DNA of 64,000 nt. It comes from Persicitalea sp964500445 (GTDB lineage Bacteria > Bacteroidota > Bacteroidia > Cytophagales > Spirosomataceae). This document shows, in pieces, positions 61,363-64,000 of this stretch. Numbering within the stretch: position 1 is the first letter of the stretch; every line of letters begins with the position of its first letter. The position numbers and the translations under genes are program-made. Location: NCBI GenBank assembly GCA_964500445.1, contig CAZCOG010000019.1, forward strand, positions 1-64,000. The letters are read 5' to 3'. The notes below the pieces were generated by a model that saw nothing but the letters and a program-made list of their open reading frames with translations, was not told the DNA's origin and made no database searches.

Positions 61363-61962
61363 ATGTTGCTTCTCAGATCCGTTTTCTTTCTCTGCCTATC
61401 ATTTCCTTTACTTTCTTTGTCGTGTTCCAAAGACAAGGAGCCTTCCCCAACAGACGATACATTGGGAAAATGTATCGTCAAGGCTACGGGCGGCGTAAAC
61501 TTCGACGCCAGCGGAACTGCGCGTGTCACGTTCAGAAGCAATATCTATAAAGGCATGCCGGGCACGGTTGGCTATGACAACGATGGTCAGCAGCAAGCGT
61601 GGCTGCAATTCGGGCTCTTTGCCGGAGACAAGGAATGGTACTCGCTCACCATTGATTTGCACAAAAGAAACAGCAAGGATATCCCGAGCAGATTGTACGT
61701 GGGGGAACACCTTACGGTGGCAGAAAGCGTCGCTGCCGAAGAGATCGTTTACTGTTATATGGAACTGGTGAAGGGCCACGAGTACTGGGACATAAAGGCG
61801 GGCCAGATTGACATCGAGCATTACGACAAAGACCAGATACGGGGTAGTTTTTCCATCATCATGCACCACATGTTTTATGACAAAAATGACCCCGACCCTG
61901 GCAAGGTTTGCGTCCTGAACGGAACGTTCGACGCCCCCGTGCTGCCCTATCCTGAGAAATAA
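61363..61962 (+). CDS. Putative lipoprotein of unknown function
   Basis: 199 residues. Lipobox LLSLSC gives Cys21 as the lipidated residue, followed by SKDKEPSP, the usual Bacteroidota surface-lipoprotein start. The mature part is a beta-sandwich-like domain (GTARVTFRSNIYK, LQFGLFAGDKEWYSLTIDLHK, GSFSIIMHHM) with two further Cys. No known family is recognised. It converges with the Nramp gene across a word-repeat palindrome. Confidence 0.65.
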   Translation: MLLLRSVFFLCLSFPLLSLSCSKDKEPSPTDDTLGKCIVKATGGVNFDASGTARVTFRSNIYKGMPGTVGYDNDGQQQAWLQFGLFAGDKEWYSLTIDLHKRNSKDIPSRLYVGEHLTVAESVAAEEIVYCYMELVKGHEYWDIKAGQIDIEHYDKDQIRGSFSIIMHHMFYDKNDPDPGKVCVLNGTFDAPVLPYPEK

Positions 61963-61969
61963 GTGGCGA

Positions 61970-62032
61970 AGCGACAAAGTGGTGCTAACCCCTAAAATCT
62001 TTGTCGCTTTGTGCCTTTGCAACTTTGTCGCT
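61970..62032. repeat. Intergenic palindrome with TTTGTCGC words
   Basis: Perfect 11-bp arms (61970-61980 and 62022-62032), and additional TTTGTCGC / GCGACAAAG words inside. Between the convergent lipoprotein and Nramp genes, so probably acts at both 3' ends. Confidence 0.75.
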
Positions 62033-63367
62033 CTAAAAAAAAGTATCCCACAGCAAGTACCCGTTCAGGACTAAGATAATCCCGGCTACGACCCAACTAA
62101 TAACGTTCAGCCGCTGGGTATTGGCAAAAGTACCCATCTTAGCGCGGTCGCTGGTAAACATAACGAGCGGAATTACGGCGAAACTCAGCTGCATGGAAAG
62201 GATTACCTGACTCAAAACCAGCAATTCGGCGGCGCCATTTTCGCCGTACAAAATTGCCACGATCAGCGCCGGAACAATGGCGATCAGGCGGGTAATGAGT
62301 CGCCGTATCCAGGGTTTCAGGCGTAAGTTCAGGAAGCCCTCCATAACGATTTGCCCGGCCAAAGTACCCGTTAGTGTGGAGTTCTGGCCCGAAGCCAGTA
62401 AGGCCACCGCAAAGAAAATACTGGCCCATTTCACGCCCAGCATCGGATCGAGCAGGTGGTACGCGTCGGTGATGTCGGCTACTTCAAAATTACCATTGCT
62501 GTGAAAAGTAGCGGCAGATAAAATCAAGATGGCTGCATTGACAAAAAAGGCCAAGCCTAAGAATACCGTGGAATCGATGGTGGCAAATTTGATAGCTGAA
62601 CGTTTGCCTTCATCGTCTCGATTATAATTGCGGGTCTGGACAATGCTGGAATGCAGGTAAAGGTTGTGCGGCATCACCGTTGCGCCCAGAATACCAATGG
62701 CGATGTACAGAGCCGTCGAATCCGTAACTACCTGCGCCTGTGGCACCAGGCCACCTAAAATACCCGCTAAGGAGGGCTGTGAAACAATCATTTCGTAAAT
62801 AAAACTTACCATAATGAGGGCAATCAGCCCACCGACGATGCTTTCCAGTACTCGGAAACCCTTATGCTGGAAGTACAGAATCAGCAGTACATCGAAGCCC
62901 GTCAAAACTACCCCCACCGCCAGCGGCATTCCGAAGAGCAGGTTAAGGGCAATGGCCGAGCCGATCACCTCCGCCAGGTCGCAGGCAGCAATGGCGATTT
63001 CGCACAAAATCCAGAGGACGAACGACACCGGGCGCGAGTAGTAATCGCGGCAGGCCTGCGCCAGATCTCGTCCCGTGGCAATGCCAAGCTTGAGCGAGAG
63101 GTGCTGTAGGAGCATCGCAAAAAGATTGGAAATAAGGATAACCGAAAGCAGCGTGTAGCCAAAGCGGGAGCCGCCTTCGATGTCGGTTGCCCAGTTGCCC
63201 GGATCCATGTAGCCCACGGCCACCATCAGGCCCGGTCCAATGAAGGCCGCCATTTTTTTCCACCATCCTTTGCCCTCAGGTACGTTTATGGAAGCATACA
63301 CTTCCGGCAGTGAGGGGAGCATTTCGGCGGGGAGTACTTTTTCTTCGTTCAGTAAGCCTTTGTTCAT
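62033..63367 (-). CDS. mntH: Nramp-family divalent metal transporter
   Basis: 444 residues, eleven or so spans. Metal-site motifs are present: span 1 DPGNWATD (Asp and Asn ligands) and span 6 GATVMPHNLYLHSSI. The loop with GQNSTLTGTLAGQIVMEGF is also typical. It takes up Mn2+ or Fe2+ with protons across the inner membrane. Divergent from a DtxR/MntR-type repressor gene; an inverted repeat between them is the candidate operator. The mRNA leader would be about 160 nt. Confidence 0.93.
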   Translation of the reverse strand: MNKGLLNEEKVLPAEMLPSLPEVYASINVPEGKGWWKKMAAFIGPGLMVAVGYMDPGNWATDIEGGSRFGYTLLSVILISNLFAMLLQHLSLKLGIATGRDLAQACRDYYSRPVSFVLWILCEIAIAACDLAEVIGSAIALNLLFGMPLAVGVVLTGFDVLLILYFQHKGFRVLESIVGGLIALIMVSFIYEMIVSQPSLAGILGGLVPQAQVVTDSTALYIAIGILGATVMPHNLYLHSSIVQTRNYNRDDEGKRSAIKFATIDSTVFLGLAFFVNAAILILSAATFHSNGNFEVADITDAYHLLDPMLGVKWASIFFAVALLASGQNSTLTGTLAGQIVMEGFLNLRLKPWIRRLITRLIAIVPALIVAILYGENGAAELLVLSQVILSMQLSFAVIPLVMFTSDRAKMGTFANTQRLNVISWVVAGIILVLNGYLLWDTFF

Positions 63368-63532
63368 TTAAGATTTTTTAAGAGTATTTGGGAAAGTGAT
63401 AAAATACCGGGCCGTGGCAACAGTGTGAATCCAAACGGGGCCGAGCAGCGGCAGTATCGTGTCCGAATAAGATATTTCTAACTTCCTGGCAGCTATATTC
63501 CCATATTTGATCACCCAAATTTATTCATGGCG

Positions 63533-63540
63533 CAAAGATA
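63533..63540 (-). promoter_or_regulatory. -7 box for the Nramp gene
   Basis: Minus-strand TATCTTTG, exact TAnnTTTG, identical to the box upstream of the SusC gene. A TTG at 63557-63559 (minus strand) is 16 bp upstream, inside the candidate operator. Confidence 0.55.
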
Positions 63541-63550
63541 TAAACATATT

Positions 63551-63566
63551 TTTAGGCAACCCTAAA
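63551..63566. promoter_or_regulatory. Candidate DtxR/MntR operator
   Basis: Inverted repeat TTTAGG-caac-CCTAAA, resembling DtxR-family half-sites. It overlaps the -33 region of the Nramp promoter and is upstream of the repressor's -7 box, so it could repress both. Confidence 0.6.
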
Positions 63567-63592
63567 TTTTTTCATATACCACAAGTAAAGCG

Positions 63593-63600
63593 TACTTTTG
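63593..63600 (+). promoter_or_regulatory. -7 box for the DtxR/MntR-type repressor gene
   Basis: TACTTTTG, exact TAnnTTTG, 38 bp before ATG 63639. Confidence 0.6.
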
Positions 63601-63638
63601 CATTCTAAACCAACTCTTGCCGACTACAACTTTTCGTC

Positions 63639-64000
63639 ATGGCGAATTCTTTCACCGAAGAAAATTATTTGAAGATCATCCATAACCTTTCCGGTCCCGA
63701 AGGAGCGGAGGTAAGTACCAACGCCCTGGCCGAGGGTACAGCGACCCGGGCAGCGTCGGTAACGGATATGCTGAAAAAACTTTCCGAGAAGGATTTGATC
63801 AATTATAAAAAGTACCAGGGCGTCACGCTGACCGAAACCGGCGAAAAACTGGCGCTTAAAATTATCCGCAAACACCGGCTCTGGGAGGTATTTCTGGTCG
63901 AGACACTGGGCTTTGGCTGGGACGAGGTACATGACATCGCCGAGGAATTGGAGCATATCCCGTCCGACCGGCTGGTTGATCGGCTGGCGTCGTTTCTGGG
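63639..64000 (+). CDS. DtxR/MntR-family metal-dependent repressor, N-terminal part (truncated by window edge)
   Basis: The first 120 residues are visible. A winged-helix domain (ATRAASVTDMLKKL recognition helix, YKKYQGVTLTETGEKLA wing) is followed by the dimer/metal domain start RKHRLWEVFLVETL with the conserved His, then WDEVHDIAEELEH with the Glu-His ligands. This order is diagnostic for DtxR/IdeR/MntR. It represses metal uptake when Mn2+ or Fe2+ is bound. Divergent from an Nramp transporter, its probable target. The 3' end is outside the window. Confidence 0.93.
   Translation, partial: MANSFTEENYLKIIHNLSGPEGAEVSTNALAEGTATRAASVTDMLKKLSEKDLINYKKYQGVTLTETGEKLALKIIRKHRLWEVFLVETLGFGWDEVHDIAEELEHIPSDRLVDRLASFL

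Noticed and set aside
46868..62032. CRISPR array
   Set aside because: Repeats are inverted, degenerate and few, with no regularly spaced unique spacers and no cas genes.

Overview
The window reads as the chromosome of a Bacteroidota bacterium of the Cytophagales, probably close to Spirosomataceae (Dyadobacter/Persicitalea-like). The phylum call rests on a PorX-type type IX secretion regulator, a SusC/SusD pair, many secreted proteins and lipoproteins, tandem FtsX-like permeases and several exact TAnnTTTG promoter boxes. The family placement is inference. Most of the window has balanced to GC-rich codons; only the first 3.9 kb is clearly AT-rich. I see no rRNA, intact tRNA, CRISPR array, insertion sequence or prophage.

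Layout. (1) 1-10.3 kb: surface polysaccharide locus with an acyltransferase tail, three glycosyltransferases, a CDP-paratose-epimerase-like enzyme, a polyprenyl glycosylphosphotransferase, an Ala-rich lipoprotein and a YjbH-type outer-membrane protein split into two genes. (2) 10.3-16.4 kb: envelope sensing. A membrane-spanning HTH protein with a lectin-like outside part faces two secreted lectin-like proteins, and an operon of two secreted proteins plus a ToxR-like regulator has GTAAA direct repeats at its promoter. (3) 16.8-21.6 kb: two LytS-type histidine kinases around a cupin protein, a YjbR-family protein and an AAA ATPase. (4) 21.8-36.0 kb: five paralogous FtsX/MacB-type permeases without an ATPase gene, interrupted by a Uma2 nuclease-like gene and a PIN toxin module, then a VapC/DUF2281 pair. 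(5) 36.1-46.9 kb: dienelactone hydrolase, SusD/SusC, a secreted protein, CstA and a frameshifted GH63-like glycosidase. (6) 46.9-55.1 kb, mostly minus strand: ABC exporter, DUF4112, FG-GAP protein, Gfo/Idh/MocA oxidoreductase, TIGR02757, small membrane protein, LysM/DPBB protein and DUF4905. (7) 55.1-61.2 kb plus strand: KdsB, PorX, then a response regulator / bacteriophytochrome / heme oxygenase light-sensing operon. (8) 61.4-64 kb: a lipoprotein and a divergent Nramp transporter / DtxR-MntR repressor pair with a candidate shared operator.

Several intergenic gaps are filled by degenerate short-word palindromes (TTGGAC-, TTAGTGAATTG- and TTTGTCGC-type words). These, the split YjbH, the two transmembrane-regulator loci, the permease array with embedded toxin-like genes, and the metal-regulator operator are the most distinctive parts. 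I found no clear wholly new system; the strongest candidates for undescribed circuits are the two transmembrane-regulator loci at 10.9-16.5 kb.
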